Shown here: positions 28,642 to 38,792 of the stretch, in pieces
Layout: the number at the start of each line of letters is the position of its first letter
Position numbering within the stretch: position 1 is the stretch's first letter
Origin: Spirochaetales bacterium
Lineage (GTDB): Bacteria > Spirochaetota > Spirochaetia > JABEVK01
Reading direction: 5' to 3'
DNA length: 56,881 bases
Assembly: GCA_013044245.1 (NCBI GenBank)
Contig: JABEVK010000066.1
Location: 1 to 56,881 of the forward strand
Notes under the pieces: model-generated
Seen by the model: only the letters and a program-made list of their open reading frames with translations
Told to the model about the DNA's origin: nothing
Databases searched by the model: none
Program-made: the position numbers and the translations under genes

Positions 28642-29666
28642 CAACCGCCACGAGCGTTGACCCCAAAGCGGTGGTGGCCTATTACCGAACAGCATCGACG
28701 GGCGAACTGATTCAGCGCGCCGACGCCCTTTGCCGTTCGGTGCATGGAGACAAGGTCTGGTTGCGCGGGTTGGTCGAGTTTTCGAACTTTTGCGGAATGG
28801 ACTGCCAGTATTGCGGCATTCGCCATTCCAACAGCAAGGTCGAACGTTACCGGCTCACCCCCGAACAGATCATCGATCTCACCGTTCAAGGCCACGAAGC
28901 AGGTTTGCGGACCTTTGTCTTGCAGGGGGGCGAAGACCCGTGGTTTACCGCCGACCGGGTGGCCCAATTGCTCGACAGCATTAAAACGCGCACCAAAGGA
29001 GAGGTGGCTATCACCCTCAGTCTCGGCATACGCCCCCGCGAAACCTTCCGTTTGTGGAAAAACGCCGGTGCCGACCGGTACTTGATGCGCTTTGAAACCT
29101 CGGATCCCGACCTGCATGCGCGTTTGCGCTGTGGTGTTTCGCTGGAACGACGTCTTGAGGCGTTAGACGATCTGCGCGACTTGGGTTGGGAAGTGGGTTC
29201 CGGCTTTATGGTGGGTTTACCCGGAGAAACCGAAGAGACTCGTATCCGAAACGCTTTACTGTGTTATGAGAAGCACTTTGACATGGTGGGAATTGGGCCT
29301 TTTATTCCTCACCCCGAAACCCCTTTAGCCCAGGCTCCCCAACAACCCTTGGAGCTGGCGCTACGAGCCACCGCCCTGGTTCGCCTCCTTTTACCCTTGG
29401 CTAATATGCCAGCCACAACAGCGGCTGGAAGTCTTGATAAACAAGGCCGTGAAAAAATGATGGCCGCCGGTGCCAATGTGCTCATGCCCAACATTACTCC
29501 CGAAGACGTAAAAAAGAACTACTTGTTATACCCGAATAAAATCTGCTTAGATGAATCGGGTTTCGAATGCATCAACTGCCTCGATATCCGTACCCATCTG
29601 GTACAAAAAACCATCGACTACGCCCGCGGCGACAGCCCTTCGTGGAGGTCGGGTCAATCCGAATGA
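28638..29666 (+). CDS. hydE: [FeFe]-hydrogenase H-cluster maturase HydE (radical SAM)
   Basis: VWLRGLVEFSNFCGMDCQYCGIRHSNSKVERYRLTPEQIIDLTVQGHEAGLRTFVLQGGEDPWFTADRVAQLL. Confidence 0.93.
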   Translation: MTTATSVDPKAVVAYYRTASTGELIQRADALCRSVHGDKVWLRGLVEFSNFCGMDCQYCGIRHSNSKVERYRLTPEQIIDLTVQGHEAGLRTFVLQGGEDPWFTADRVAQLLDSIKTRTKGEVAITLSLGIRPRETFRLWKNAGADRYLMRFETSDPDLHARLRCGVSLERRLEALDDLRDLGWEVGSGFMVGLPGETEETRIRNALLCYEKHFDMVGIGPFIPHPETPLAQAPQQPLELALRATALVRLLLPLANMPATTAAGSLDKQGREKMMAAGANVLMPNITPEDVKKNYLLYPNKICLDESGFECINCLDIRTHLVQKTIDYARGDSPSWRSGQSE

Positions 29667-29682
29667 CTTTGGGACATACAGA

Positions 29683-31005
29683 ATGACAGAGACAGAGAAA
29701 GCCGCAACAAACTTTGGTCGTTCTCAAACCCCTCGAGAGGTGATTTGCGCCTACGCTTTTGTCAAAGAAGCGGCTTTACGAGCGGTTCAAGAGGTCGAAA
29801 CCCGGTTTACCTTGCCAGAGTTTGACGTTCTTTTGACGGTTCTGACCGAAATCCGGGATGGGTTACACGACGAGCTGTTCATCTTGCCACTGGAACAAGG
29901 CGGTGCAGGTACCAGTCTCAACATGAACCTCAACGAGGTGGCCGCCAAGCTCGCCAGCCAGCGTGCTGGGCGTGTCTTTCACCCGCTCGACGACCTTAAC
30001 CGGTATCAGTCGACGAATGATACCTTTTCAACAGCGGTAACGATACTGGCCTATCAAGACCTCGTTCACCTCGAAAAAAAAGTCATCGCCTGGCAAGAAA
30101 AGCTCGTGTCTCGGGAACAACAGTACGCCCATATCCTCGCCCCAGCCCGGACCGAATATCAAGATGCGTTACCCATTACGGTCGGCCAAATGTTCGGCTC
30201 ATGGGCCGGTCCGGTCGAACGTGACCGCTGGCGGTTAGCAAAGCTCAAAGAGCGTATTCGCTCAATCGCGTTGGGCGGAACTGCCGTGGGAACCGGGTTT
30301 GGCGCCCCTGTTCGGTATGTATTTGCCGCCGAAAAGCATCTCAGACGTCTCACTGGCCTCCCCTTAGCCCGTAGTCAGAACCTTAGTGACGAAATCGCCC
30401 ACCTTGATAAATACGCAGAATTAGCCGGAGGCTACCGGCTTGTCGCCGAAAACCTCTTTCGTTGGGCGGGTGATCTGCTGTTTTTAACGTCCAGTCCTGT
30501 GGGAGAATTCCGGCACCCCAACCTTCAAGCTGGCTCTTCTTTGATGGCCGCCAAAACCAACCCTGTTCTTCTTGAGTTCATTCAAGGCCTAGCCGTCGAG
30601 GTGCAAGGCGAATGTTTTAAAATTTCATTGGGCAGTCAGTCTGGTCGGCTGGCGCTCAATGCGTTTCTACCCTTTGTCCTAAAGAATCTTCTGACCATTC
30701 ACAGCGCGTTAAGTCGTGCCCTTGATGCGGCGGTCACACTCCTGGACCTCCTCGAAGTTCGCGAAAACGTCCTTTTAGATCACTTAGCGCATTCGGCAGC
30801 CTTGGCCAATGCGCTTGTTCCTTTACTCGGCTACGACCGCGTCAAAACCGTCCTGGCCGCCTGGGAGGCCTCACCTCCCACCTCTTGGTCCAGCGCCGAA
30901 GCACTCTTAGCCCAAGAACTTGGGCTGTCGGGCGCCGAGGTGGCCGCCCTGTTAGATACTCAAAGCCTCACTACCTACTTAGCCCCCGTCAAGGAGCCTT
31001 TATGA
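29683..31005 (+). CDS. aspA: Aspartate ammonia-lyase-like protein (fumarase/aspartase superfamily)
   Basis: LEQGGAGTSLNMNLNEVAAKLASQRAG...YQSTNDTFSTAV...GSSLMAAKTNPVLLEFIQGL. Start at ATG 29683. Confidence 0.82.
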   Translation: MTETEKAATNFGRSQTPREVICAYAFVKEAALRAVQEVETRFTLPEFDVLLTVLTEIRDGLHDELFILPLEQGGAGTSLNMNLNEVAAKLASQRAGRVFHPLDDLNRYQSTNDTFSTAVTILAYQDLVHLEKKVIAWQEKLVSREQQYAHILAPARTEYQDALPITVGQMFGSWAGPVERDRWRLAKLKERIRSIALGGTAVGTGFGAPVRYVFAAEKHLRRLTGLPLARSQNLSDEIAHLDKYAELAGGYRLVAENLFRWAGDLLFLTSSPVGEFRHPNLQAGSSLMAAKTNPVLLEFIQGLAVEVQGECFKISLGSQSGRLALNAFLPFVLKNLLTIHSALSRALDAAVTLLDLLEVRENVLLDHLAHSAALANALVPLLGYDRVKTVLAAWEASPPTSWSSAEALLAQELGLSGAEVAALLDTQSLTTYLAPVKEPL

Positions 31006-32246
31006 GCAATCCCCAAGCCACCCCACTCGCCGAACGGCTGTCCATTGTCTTTTACGGCTTACGAAATGCCGGAAAGTCAAGTTTGTTGAACTCGTTTTTA
31101 GGAACCGCCACCGCCATCGTCTCGGCGGAACCAGGAACGACAACCGACCCTGTAACACGAGCCTTTGAACTGGGAACTTTAGGTCCCGTCGCCCTTACCG
31201 ACACAGCAGGTCTTGATGATGAAGGCGAGCTTGGTCAGCTTCGGGTGCAAAAAAGCCGCGAAAAGTTGTCCGTCTGTGATGTGCCCGTTTTGGTTACTCG
31301 TTCCGACCTGCCCCCCTCCCCTCTTGAGACGGACTTGTGGGAAGAGCTCATCGCCAAAAAACCAGCGATGACTTTGGTACTCACCCATGCCGATTTGGGA
31401 CTCCACCCCGACAAAAAGACTTGGGCCGAACTTCGCGGAGGGGTGAGCGTTAATAACTTGACCGGCGACGGTATTCTCGAATTTCGTAAGCTCCTTCAAA
31501 AAAAAGCCGCGCTGGCGGAACGCGAGATCTCACCACTCGAGGGTTTGGTGAACGAAAATGACTTTCTTATCCTTGTCACCCCGATTGATCTGGCCGCCCC
31601 AAAAGGCCGCCTGATTTTGCCTCAAGTTGAAACGATTCGCGATGTTCTGGACAAGGACTGCGCTTGTTTGATCGTGAAAGAACGCGAGTTGAAAAGCTTT
31701 TACGACCGTCTTGGTGTTAAACCAAAGCTGGTTATCTGTGACAGCCAGGTGTTTTCAAAAGTCGCATCGGATATTCCCGAAGAACAACCGCTGACCTCGT
31801 TTTCTATCGTCTTTGCCCGTAAAAAGGGCGATTTAGGGGTCTACCTTGATGGCATTGCCGCCTTGGAATCTATTAAGCCGGGAGCCAAGATTCTTGTTCT
31901 TGAAGCCTGCGCCCACCATCAACAGGCCGATGACATTGGAACGGTTAAGATTCCCCGACTGTTTCATCAAATGGTCCAATCGCGAGCCGTCTTTGAACAC
32001 AAACGCGAGATACCCGACGATGAAGAGCTCAAGAAATATGCCTTGGTCGTCAATTGCGCAGGTTGCATGGTCTCGCGCAATAAAATGCTGACACGTATCG
32101 ATAAGCTCAAGGAGCTGGGAGTACCTGTCATCAATTATGGCTTATTCTTGGCCTGGGCAAACGGTCTTCTGCCTCGGGCGGTACTACCCTTCCCCGAAGC
32201 AGAAGTTCTGGTGTCACGCCTTAGCGCAAAGTCTTCCACGACATAG
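31002..32246 (+). CDS. hydF: [FeFe]-hydrogenase H-cluster maturation GTPase HydF
   Basis: MSNPQATPLAERLSIVFYGLRNAGKSSLLNSFLG...PVALTDTAGLDDEGELGQLRVQKSREKL...EACAHHQQADDIGTVKIPRLF...NCAGCMVSRNKML; ATGA overlap with aspA. Confidence 0.95.
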   Translation: MSNPQATPLAERLSIVFYGLRNAGKSSLLNSFLGTATAIVSAEPGTTTDPVTRAFELGTLGPVALTDTAGLDDEGELGQLRVQKSREKLSVCDVPVLVTRSDLPPSPLETDLWEELIAKKPAMTLVLTHADLGLHPDKKTWAELRGGVSVNNLTGDGILEFRKLLQKKAALAEREISPLEGLVNENDFLILVTPIDLAAPKGRLILPQVETIRDVLDKDCACLIVKERELKSFYDRLGVKPKLVICDSQVFSKVASDIPEEQPLTSFSIVFARKKGDLGVYLDGIAALESIKPGAKILVLEACAHHQQADDIGTVKIPRLFHQMVQSRAVFEHKREIPDDEELKKYALVVNCAGCMVSRNKMLTRIDKLKELGVPVINYGLFLAWANGLLPRAVLPFPEAEVLVSRLSAKSSTT

Positions 32247-33000
32247 GAAAGGTAACCGAGCCGCCGAAATCGGCGCCGATCACAAACCTGTGCCACAAAC
32301 TCAAACAAGGGATCTCCACAAGGCCATACAGGCTTTTTCCGGGGTCGAGCGTTGTTTTTCGTAGTAGATTCGCCCTTAGATAATGAACGCGATCTACCAA
32401 CTGGCGCCGTTCCACGGCATGCTGAATCTCACTGTTGGTTTGATTGTCGTTGACTTCGTCAAGGGTATGTCGGTCATGTTTGTTTCCCGATGCCGCCCCT
32501 GGGACACTGATAATTGTCGTGGCCAGGTTCATCGTCGAGGTCAACGCATACGAGGTATCGGAGTTTTGGACCGCTTGTCGAGCTTGTTCAATGAGCTTTT
32601 CGGCGTCTAATGCCACTAATTTCGTAGGGGGTGCAAGGTAGGCAACGACACTTGAGGCGTTTTGCGGAAGTAGCTCCTCGGGAGGCTTCCCCATATACCC
32701 AGGAACAACTTCAGCAAAGAAATTTTCGCTACTCACTAAAATTGGCGCCGACGAGGTGTTTGTTACTTGCACAACAACGTGTTCTACACCCTGGTCACCC
32801 AGACCTTGATCCCCTTGGTTAACGAAGTATTTAAAAGAAAGCTCAACCTTCGCTTGCGGGGTAATGCCCTGATAAAATCCCGACCCATGATTCCAACTCG
32901 TAGGAATTCCTTCAGGGACAACCGTGATCGTCGTACAGGATGAAAGGGCAATGGCGCTGAGGGCTCCGGCTAAAATTAAGGTTAATTTCATATTTTTCAC
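32221..33000 (-). CDS. Hypothetical lipoprotein
   Basis: MKNMKLTLILAGALSAIALSSCTTITV (lipobox LSSC). Confidence 0.75.
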   Translation of the reverse strand: MKNMKLTLILAGALSAIALSSCTTITVVPEGIPTSWNHGSGFYQGITPQAKVELSFKYFVNQGDQGLGDQGVEHVVVQVTNTSSAPILVSSENFFAEVVPGYMGKPPEELLPQNASSVVAYLAPPTKLVALDAEKLIEQARQAVQNSDTSYALTSTMNLATTIISVPGAASGNKHDRHTLDEVNDNQTNSEIQHAVERRQLVDRVHYLRANLLRKTTLDPGKSLYGLVEIPCLSLWHRFVIGADFGGSVTFPMSWKTLR

Positions 33001-33072
33001 GATAACATGATTACCTCTTGTCGAAAAGCTCGATTTTTCTTAGAACGACTCCAGCGATAAGGCGGAAAATCT

Positions 33073-33948
33073 ATGAATCCTCAAAAAGAAAAATATGAAG
33101 CTGATAAGTTGGCCAAAAGACTGCGTCATTACACAGGTGACGCCATCCACGATTTCAACATGATAGAAGATGGCGACCGGGTTATGGTCTGTGTGTCGGG
33201 GGGTAAGGATAGCTTTAGTCTGCTTCATCTGTTGATGAGTCTTCAGCGCAATGCTCCGGTACACTTCGACTTAATCGCGGTCAACCTTGATCAAAAGCAA
33301 CCAGGCTTTCCCGCGCATATTCTTCCCGAGTACTTTCAAAAGCTAGGCATTGAATACCGTATTGTGGAGCGCGATACCTATAGCATTGTCCGTCGTCTTA
33401 TCCCTGCCGGGCAAACGACGTGTAGTCTCTGCTCGCGCCTCCGGCGTGGCATCTTGTATAAAACGGCCGATGAACTTGGTGCCACCAAAATCGCCTTAGG
33501 GCACCACCGGGACGACCTTCTTGAAACCTTATTCCTGAACATGTTCTACGGAGGCAAACTCAAAGCGATGCCGCCTAAACTCATTAGCGATGACGGTCGG
33601 CATATTGTCATTCGGCCCCTAGCCTACTGCCGCGAAAAAGATATTGAAAAGTTTTCGCAAATTCAGGAGTTTCCCATTATCCCGTGCGATTTATGTGGAA
33701 GTCAGCCTAACCTGCAACGAAAGGTCATCAAAAATATGATGCGTGATTGGGATCATCGCTTTCCCGGCTCATTAGAATCGATGCTCCGAGCCGTGCAGAA
33801 CGTGGTTCCTTCGCATTTAGCCGACCCCAAGCTTTACGATTTTCGCAACCTTAAAACCCAAGAATTCCCCTTCCCAGGCGGGGATTTAGCGTTTGATGAG
33901 GATTGCGCTGTCGCAGGCTTTGACCTTCGGCCGATCCCGAACGCTTAA
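33073..33948 (+). CDS. ttcA: tRNA 2-thiocytidine biosynthesis protein TtcA
   Basis: [20 protein letters not shown] (PP-loop), [56 protein letters not shown]. Confidence 0.92.
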   Translation: MNPQKEKYEADKLAKRLRHYTGDAIHDFNMIEDGDRVMVCVSGGKDSFSLLHLLMSLQRNAPVHFDLIAVNLDQKQPGFPAHILPEYFQKLGIEYRIVERDTYSIVRRLIPAGQTTCSLCSRLRRGILYKTADELGATKIALGHHRDDLLETLFLNMFYGGKLKAMPPKLISDDGRHIVIRPLAYCREKDIEKFSQIQEFPIIPCDLCGSQPNLQRKVIKNMMRDWDHRFPGSLESMLRAVQNVVPSHLADPKLYDFRNLKTQEFPFPGGDLAFDEDCAVAGFDLRPIPNA

Positions 33949-33961
33949 AACGAGAAAAATT

Positions 33962-33991
33962 TCTTGACTTTCTCAAGACGGAAGGACATTA
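33962..33991 (+). promoter_or_regulatory. nadA promoter region with an inverted repeat over the -35
   Basis: TCTTGA-CTTTC-TCAAGA at 33962-33978; -35 TTGACT at 33964-33969 followed 17 nt later by a CATTAT-like -10. Confidence 0.4.
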
Positions 33992-34019
33992 TACTCATAT
34001 TGAACATAAGGGGGTCTGA

Positions 34020-35027
34020 ATGACTACCACCCTTCCGGCTTTCACACCGGAGGTACGCCAGCGAACTGCTGCGCTGTACGCTAAACTCAAGAACCATATT
34101 CCCGAGGTGGAGTGGGCCTTGACTGCGCCAATCATCGACGAGATACGCCGTCTTAAAACCCAAAAGAACGCTCTTGTCCTGGCACACAACTATATGACTC
34201 CCGATATTTTTCATGGTGTTGCCGACATTGTCGGCGATAGCCTGGCACTAGCTCGTGAAGCGGCTCGCGCTAAAGCCGACATTATTGTCATGTGCGGCGT
34301 TCACTTTATGGCAGAAACTGTCAAAATTCTAAACCCCGAGGCCAAGGTCCTTATTGCGGATTTAGAAGCAGGTTGTTCTCTTGCCGATTCCATTACCCCC
34401 GAAGATGTCGCCGGGTTACGACGCCGGTATCCTGGTGCCCCTGTGGTGACCTACGTTAACACCTCTGCCGCTGTCAAAGCCGCCAGTGATATTTGCTGTA
34501 CCTCCGGTAATGCCCTGCAAGTCGTCGAATCGCTCGAGTCCGACGAGGTTATTTTTATTCCCGACCGTTATTTGGCCCGCAATATTGCCCGCCAAACCAA
34601 AAAGACGATCAGGATCTGGGAAGGCGCCTGTGAAGTCCACGAAAAATTCACCCCTCAAGACCTCGATCAGATGCGACACGATTACCCTGGTGTAACCATC
34701 ATGGCGCACCCTGAATGCCCCCCCGAGGTGGTGCAAGCGGCCGATTATGCCGGTTCAACAGCGCAAATGATCCGTTTTGTGCAAGACAAGCACCCCTCAC
34801 GAGTCGCGCTCATTACCGAGTGCTCGATGAGCGACAACGTTGCTGTCCAATTTACCGGTATAGATTTTATTCGCCCTTGCAACCTATGCCCGCACATGAA
34901 AAAAATCACCCTTCCTAAAATTCTGGACACCTTGGAAAACGAAAGTCCCGAAGTCACGGTGGACCCTCAGTTCATTGAGCCAGCCCGCCGGGCGATTGAA
35001 AGGATGTTGGCTGTTCAGGCAGGCTAA
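34020..35027 (+). CDS. nadA: Quinolinate synthase
   Basis: [65 protein letters not shown]. Confidence 0.95.
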   Translation: MTTTLPAFTPEVRQRTAALYAKLKNHIPEVEWALTAPIIDEIRRLKTQKNALVLAHNYMTPDIFHGVADIVGDSLALAREAARAKADIIVMCGVHFMAETVKILNPEAKVLIADLEAGCSLADSITPEDVAGLRRRYPGAPVVTYVNTSAAVKAASDICCTSGNALQVVESLESDEVIFIPDRYLARNIARQTKKTIRIWEGACEVHEKFTPQDLDQMRHDYPGVTIMAHPECPPEVVQAADYAGSTAQMIRFVQDKHPSRVALITECSMSDNVAVQFTGIDFIRPCNLCPHMKKITLPKILDTLENESPEVTVDPQFIEPARRAIERMLAVQAG

Positions 35028-35030
35028 GTT

Positions 35031-36560
35031 GTGAGAATAGAAGCCTGGGATGCGGTTGTCGTCGGAACTGGCCTTGCGGGGATGACGGCGGCCTTGGCCC
35101 TGAGTCCGCTAAAAACCCTTCTGATCACAAAAACAGATACCCTTGAAAGTGGATCAACTCCTTGGGCTCAAGGCGGTGTGGCCTTTCCCGCTGATGAACA
35201 GGATATCCCGGTCCATATTCAAGATACGCTTGAAGCCGGTAGCCATGCCGGCAATCAAGCCGTTGTAGAGTTTTTGATTCGTCAAGCACCGCTCGCTCTG
35301 TCCTGGTTAGAAAATCAGGGCTTCTCTTTTGACCACGGCGTCGATGGCCAATATGATCGCGGTCAAGAAGGGTCACACTCTCGCCGGCGGATTTTGCATG
35401 CGGGCGGCGACGCCACAGGGGCCGCTTTATCCCGCTTCTTTGCAAAAAAAGTCACACAAGCTTCTCATGTTTCGGTGCGAACTCAAATCTTCGCCGTTGA
35501 CCTCGCAACCGACCCTTATGGTGTTTCGGGTGTCTGGCTTTGGGACGCTCAGGGGGCGCTTTTAGTGACCACGCGACGGGTAATTCTGGCCACAGGCGGC
35601 TGGGGTCAAGTCTTTCCTCGTACAACAGCACCGGTCGAAGCTACCGGAGATGGCGCCGTGATGGCCTTTCGTTCGGGTGCGGACCTGCGCGACCCCGAGA
35701 TGATTCAGTTTCACCCTACAGGACTTGAGACAACCAAATCGGGACAAGTTCCGCTTTTAACGGAAGCTCTTCGGGGAGAAGGGGCACCTTTGATCACAGC
35801 CTCTCACGAAAAGGACTTAACCCCATTGACCATTCCCCATCCGTTAGGAGCCTTAGGCCCACGCGACACCGTAGCTCGCGCCGTATTTTTACGCCGTCAG
35901 CAAGGCTTTGGTGTCTGGCTGGATGTGCGAAGCATCCCCCACTTAGAACAACACTTTCCGACTGCCGTTTCGGTTGCGCACCAGAGTGGCTTCAACCCCC
36001 TTCAGGAACCACTCCCAGTTATCCCGGTCGCACACTACATCATGGGTGGCGTCAAAACAAATCGTTCGGGCGGTACTCGTGTTCCCGGTCTGTACGTCAT
36101 CGGCGAAGCCGCCTCCAGTGGCGTTCACGGGGCAAATCGTTTGGCCTCAAATAGCCTTTTAGAGTGCTTGGTCTTTGGTCTAGCCAGTGCTAACGCGGCA
36201 GTACACCAGGTCACGCCCCCCATTGTTACCCCCATCACAACACCACAGCGCCTGCAGGGCCCCCTGGTTCCTCTTCAAGAGATTGAACGTTTTAGAAAGC
36301 AATTACGCGATGTTACCTATCAATCAGGCGGTCCCGTGCGCAACGGGCAGGAACTCCAAGACGGCTTAAACCAGCTAGAAAAATTGACTCAAGAGTGGCG
36401 CCGATCTGCTGTTGTGCCGCTGTCAGACCAGACCACGCGCGAACACCTCCAAGCCTTTATCGAAACAGATAACCTCTTGGTTCTGTCCCGGCAAATTCTT
36501 AGGGCGGCGCTTGCTCGAGGTTCTAGCCTGGGGGCTCACTACCGCAGTGATGCTCCATGA
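35031..36560 (+). CDS. nadB: L-aspartate oxidase
   Basis: AVVVGTGLAGMTAALALSPLKTLLITK...STPWAQGGVAFP...SHSRRRILHAGGDATGAAL...YIMGGVKTNRSGGTRVPGLYVIGEAASSGVHGANRLASNSLLECLVFG; GTG start. Confidence 0.95.
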   Translation: MRIEAWDAVVVGTGLAGMTAALALSPLKTLLITKTDTLESGSTPWAQGGVAFPADEQDIPVHIQDTLEAGSHAGNQAVVEFLIRQAPLALSWLENQGFSFDHGVDGQYDRGQEGSHSRRRILHAGGDATGAALSRFFAKKVTQASHVSVRTQIFAVDLATDPYGVSGVWLWDAQGALLVTTRRVILATGGWGQVFPRTTAPVEATGDGAVMAFRSGADLRDPEMIQFHPTGLETTKSGQVPLLTEALRGEGAPLITASHEKDLTPLTIPHPLGALGPRDTVARAVFLRRQQGFGVWLDVRSIPHLEQHFPTAVSVAHQSGFNPLQEPLPVIPVAHYIMGGVKTNRSGGTRVPGLYVIGEAASSGVHGANRLASNSLLECLVFGLASANAAVHQVTPPIVTPITTPQRLQGPLVPLQEIERFRKQLRDVTYQSGGPVRNGQELQDGLNQLEKLTQEWRRSAVVPLSDQTTREHLQAFIETDNLLVLSRQILRAALARGSSLGAHYRSDAP

Positions 36561-37489
36561 GCGGGTTTACGATTCGGTCTCTGCCCGGTCGGGTACACCA
36601 CTGGATTGAGGGTCTAGAAGCTTGGGGGCGCGAAGAACATCGGCGACTCGAAGGACAAACTCCCCTACCGCTCGAGGGCGAAACTCTTGCCTATAGTCCT
36701 CAAGGAAGCAAGGAACTCTTCTGGGTAACTAACACCTGGCAGTCTCCCGTTGAAATCCACTTTACTTCAATTACCGACGCCGCACAGGCTCTACGAAGCC
36801 TGGGCGCCCTTTGGTCGCCTGTTCCGGGTCGCTTTCATCGCCGCGCGGCGTTGATTCAAGAAAAGCTGCCTTATCTTTCACTCAAGCCCAAGAGCTTTCC
36901 TTTTCGCTTGCCTTCGGCCCCGCTAGGAGCCTGGACCCTGCTTAACGAAACGACCCTTTGGGCCTCGCCGGTTTGCACTAACCCCTTCCCTGAGGGCAAG
37001 CCACCCCTTCTTGAAAACAAACTTGACCCGCCCAGTTCGGCGTATGCCAAACTCCAAGAAGCGCTTCTCTACTATGGCGCCGTACCCCAACCGGGCGACC
37101 TCTGTCTCGATGCAGGCGCCGCCCCCGGCGGTTGGACTTGGGTGCTCCTCAATTTAGGCGCTCGGGTTATGAGTTTTGACCGCGCGCCCTTAGACGTTCG
37201 GCTTAGTCACCATCCAGGGCTAACTCACCGCCAACAGGATGCATTCACCCTAAAACCCGAACACGTTGACCCGCTAGACTGGTTTGTCTGTGATGTGGTT
37301 TGCTACCCCGCCAAATTGTGGGATTGGCTTCAAGCTTGGCTGGACAGCGGAAAGGTTGAGCACTTTATTGTGACCATTAAAATGCAGGGCGAGCCGGATT
37401 GGGAAACCCTAGAACGCTTTGCGCACGTACCAGGGTCCCGTTTACGTCATTTAGCACACAACAAGCACGAGTTAACCTGGATGCTGTAA
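36557..37489 (+). CDS. RlmM-like 23S rRNA 2'-O-methyltransferase
   Basis: GDLCLDAGAAPGGWTWVLLNLGARVMSFDRAPLDVRLSHHPGLTHRQQDAFTLKP...VCYPAKLWDWLQAWL; ATGA overlap with nadB. Confidence 0.8.
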   Translation: MSGFTIRSLPGRVHHWIEGLEAWGREEHRRLEGQTPLPLEGETLAYSPQGSKELFWVTNTWQSPVEIHFTSITDAAQALRSLGALWSPVPGRFHRRAALIQEKLPYLSLKPKSFPFRLPSAPLGAWTLLNETTLWASPVCTNPFPEGKPPLLENKLDPPSSAYAKLQEALLYYGAVPQPGDLCLDAGAAPGGWTWVLLNLGARVMSFDRAPLDVRLSHHPGLTHRQQDAFTLKPEHVDPLDWFVCDVVCYPAKLWDWLQAWLDSGKVEHFIVTIKMQGEPDWETLERFAHVPGSRLRHLAHNKHELTWML

Positions 37490-37493
37490 GCCC

Positions 37494-38027
37494 TTACAGG
37501 GTTTGACTAGCGTCGTACACCGTACCGTTGACGGTAATGGTTCCTGTTCTTGTCCCGGTAAAAACAGCACTTTGAGTTAAATTATACGTTAAGGTCGGAT
37601 CCAAAGACAGGGTTTGGCCACCTGTTGCGCTTAGAATTCCAAGCTCCGTAAACGTCAGTGTACTGCCATTGGACGCCGAGGGAACCGCGGTCTCGGTTCC
37701 CGAGATTGTCATTGAACCATTGATAACATAACCGCTCACAACATCAAAGTAGTTCGATAATACACAGTTAAAATGAAACTGGGTGACCGCACTACCGTTG
37801 GTACCAGACACGGAATACGCCCCTGTAATCGTCGCCTCGGCATTGTTCAACAGGCTGATGTTTCCGTTGGTGGTCACCGTTTGGGTTGCCAGATTTGGAA
37901 GCGCTGCTAGGCCTTGCTTCGTCACGTCGTCAACGGCGTACATAACATTGGCTACGCTATTTTGAACAGACCAGCTCGCTGAGGATAACGGGGGGTAAGA
38001 CGGTTCGCTAGGATACTGGCAGCTCAC
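37494..38027 (-). CDS. Lipoprotein, paralog of the next gene; frame extends upstream of GTG 38027 to include a signal peptide
   Basis: Ends NGTVYDASQTL; in-frame upstream VKRFNKWYCSALCLVGLVSC gives a lipobox, but no ATG/GTG/TTG precedes it. Confidence 0.6.
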   Translation of the reverse strand: MSCQYPSEPSYPPLSSASWSVQNSVANVMYAVDDVTKQGLAALPNLATQTVTTNGNISLLNNAEATITGAYSVSGTNGSAVTQFHFNCVLSNYFDVVSGYVINGSMTISGTETAVPSASNGSTLTFTELGILSATGGQTLSLDPTLTYNLTQSAVFTGTRTGTITVNGTVYDASQTL

Positions 38028-38064
38028 AAGGCCAACAAGACAAAGTGCGCTGCAATACCACTTG

Positions 38065-38706
38065 TTAAAGCGTTTGACTATCGTCGTAAGTCGTTCCGTT
38101 GTAGGCTATCGTTCCTGAAATAGAACCTTTTGTGACTGATTGACCACCAAACGGTCCTGTTGACGTCGCATTAACGGTCATATCAGGGGCCACGGTGCCA
38201 TTATCAACGCCAACCGACGTCAATGATCCTTTATATGTCATGTCCAGGCCCACCGTCAATGTATTCGCCGTTGAAGTAGAACTAATCGTCACTGTTTCAG
38301 AACCAGCAATCGTAATAGTTCCATTGATCGTGTCACCCGTAGACGCGTCAGAATAATTTACAAACGTGGCAGTAACGTCAATTGTCACTGTTTGGTTGTT
38401 GTTGCTGATTACGTAAGTTCCACTGATTGTGACACCGGCTAGACTAGTGTTGTTGTTAATGACACCGCTAGTAGCATTTGATGTAGCTGGGTTAGGAACA
38501 GAGCTTAACGCCTGATTTGCAGCTGCCGAGACGTCGGCTAGTACCTTTTTAACCGACGTCTGAGTAGCGGCGCTGGCCGATGTCAGCGGGGTATAGGTGG
38601 GCGTTGACGTTGTCGAGCTAGCCGTGGGATTTTGACAGCCCACAAGCAAAACAAGCAATAGCGTAACTGTTGCGCCAATTGCTATGTGTTTTTGTAACAT
38701 AATCAC
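38065..38706 (-). CDS. Lipoprotein
   Basis: MIMLQKHIAIGATVTLLLVLLVGCQNPTASS (lipobox LVGC); ends NGTTYDDSQTL. Confidence 0.75.
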   Translation of the reverse strand: MIMLQKHIAIGATVTLLLVLLVGCQNPTASSTTSTPTYTPLTSASAATQTSVKKVLADVSAAANQALSSVPNPATSNATSGVINNNTSLAGVTISGTYVISNNNQTVTIDVTATFVNYSDASTGDTINGTITIAGSETVTISSTSTANTLTVGLDMTYKGSLTSVGVDNGTVAPDMTVNATSTGPFGGQSVTKGSISGTIAYNGTTYDDSQTL

Positions 38707-38744
38707 TCCTTTTGTTCATTGTAAAGGAGTACTGTTGAAACCGT

Positions 38745-38772
38745 CAACCCTGGACATAATTATCCAGGGTTG
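38745..38772. repeat. Perfect 10-bp inverted repeat (hairpin) between two lipoprotein genes
   Basis: CAACCCTGGA-CATAATTA-TCCAGGGTTG. Confidence 0.9.
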
Positions 38773-38792
38773 AGTAAAAATTTCTATAGTTT

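Noticed and set aside
37483-37498. Inverted repeat CTGTAAG-CC-CTTACAG as a terminator
   Set aside because: Arises from two convergent genes both ending Leu-stop (CTG TAA); no T-tract, so probably incidental
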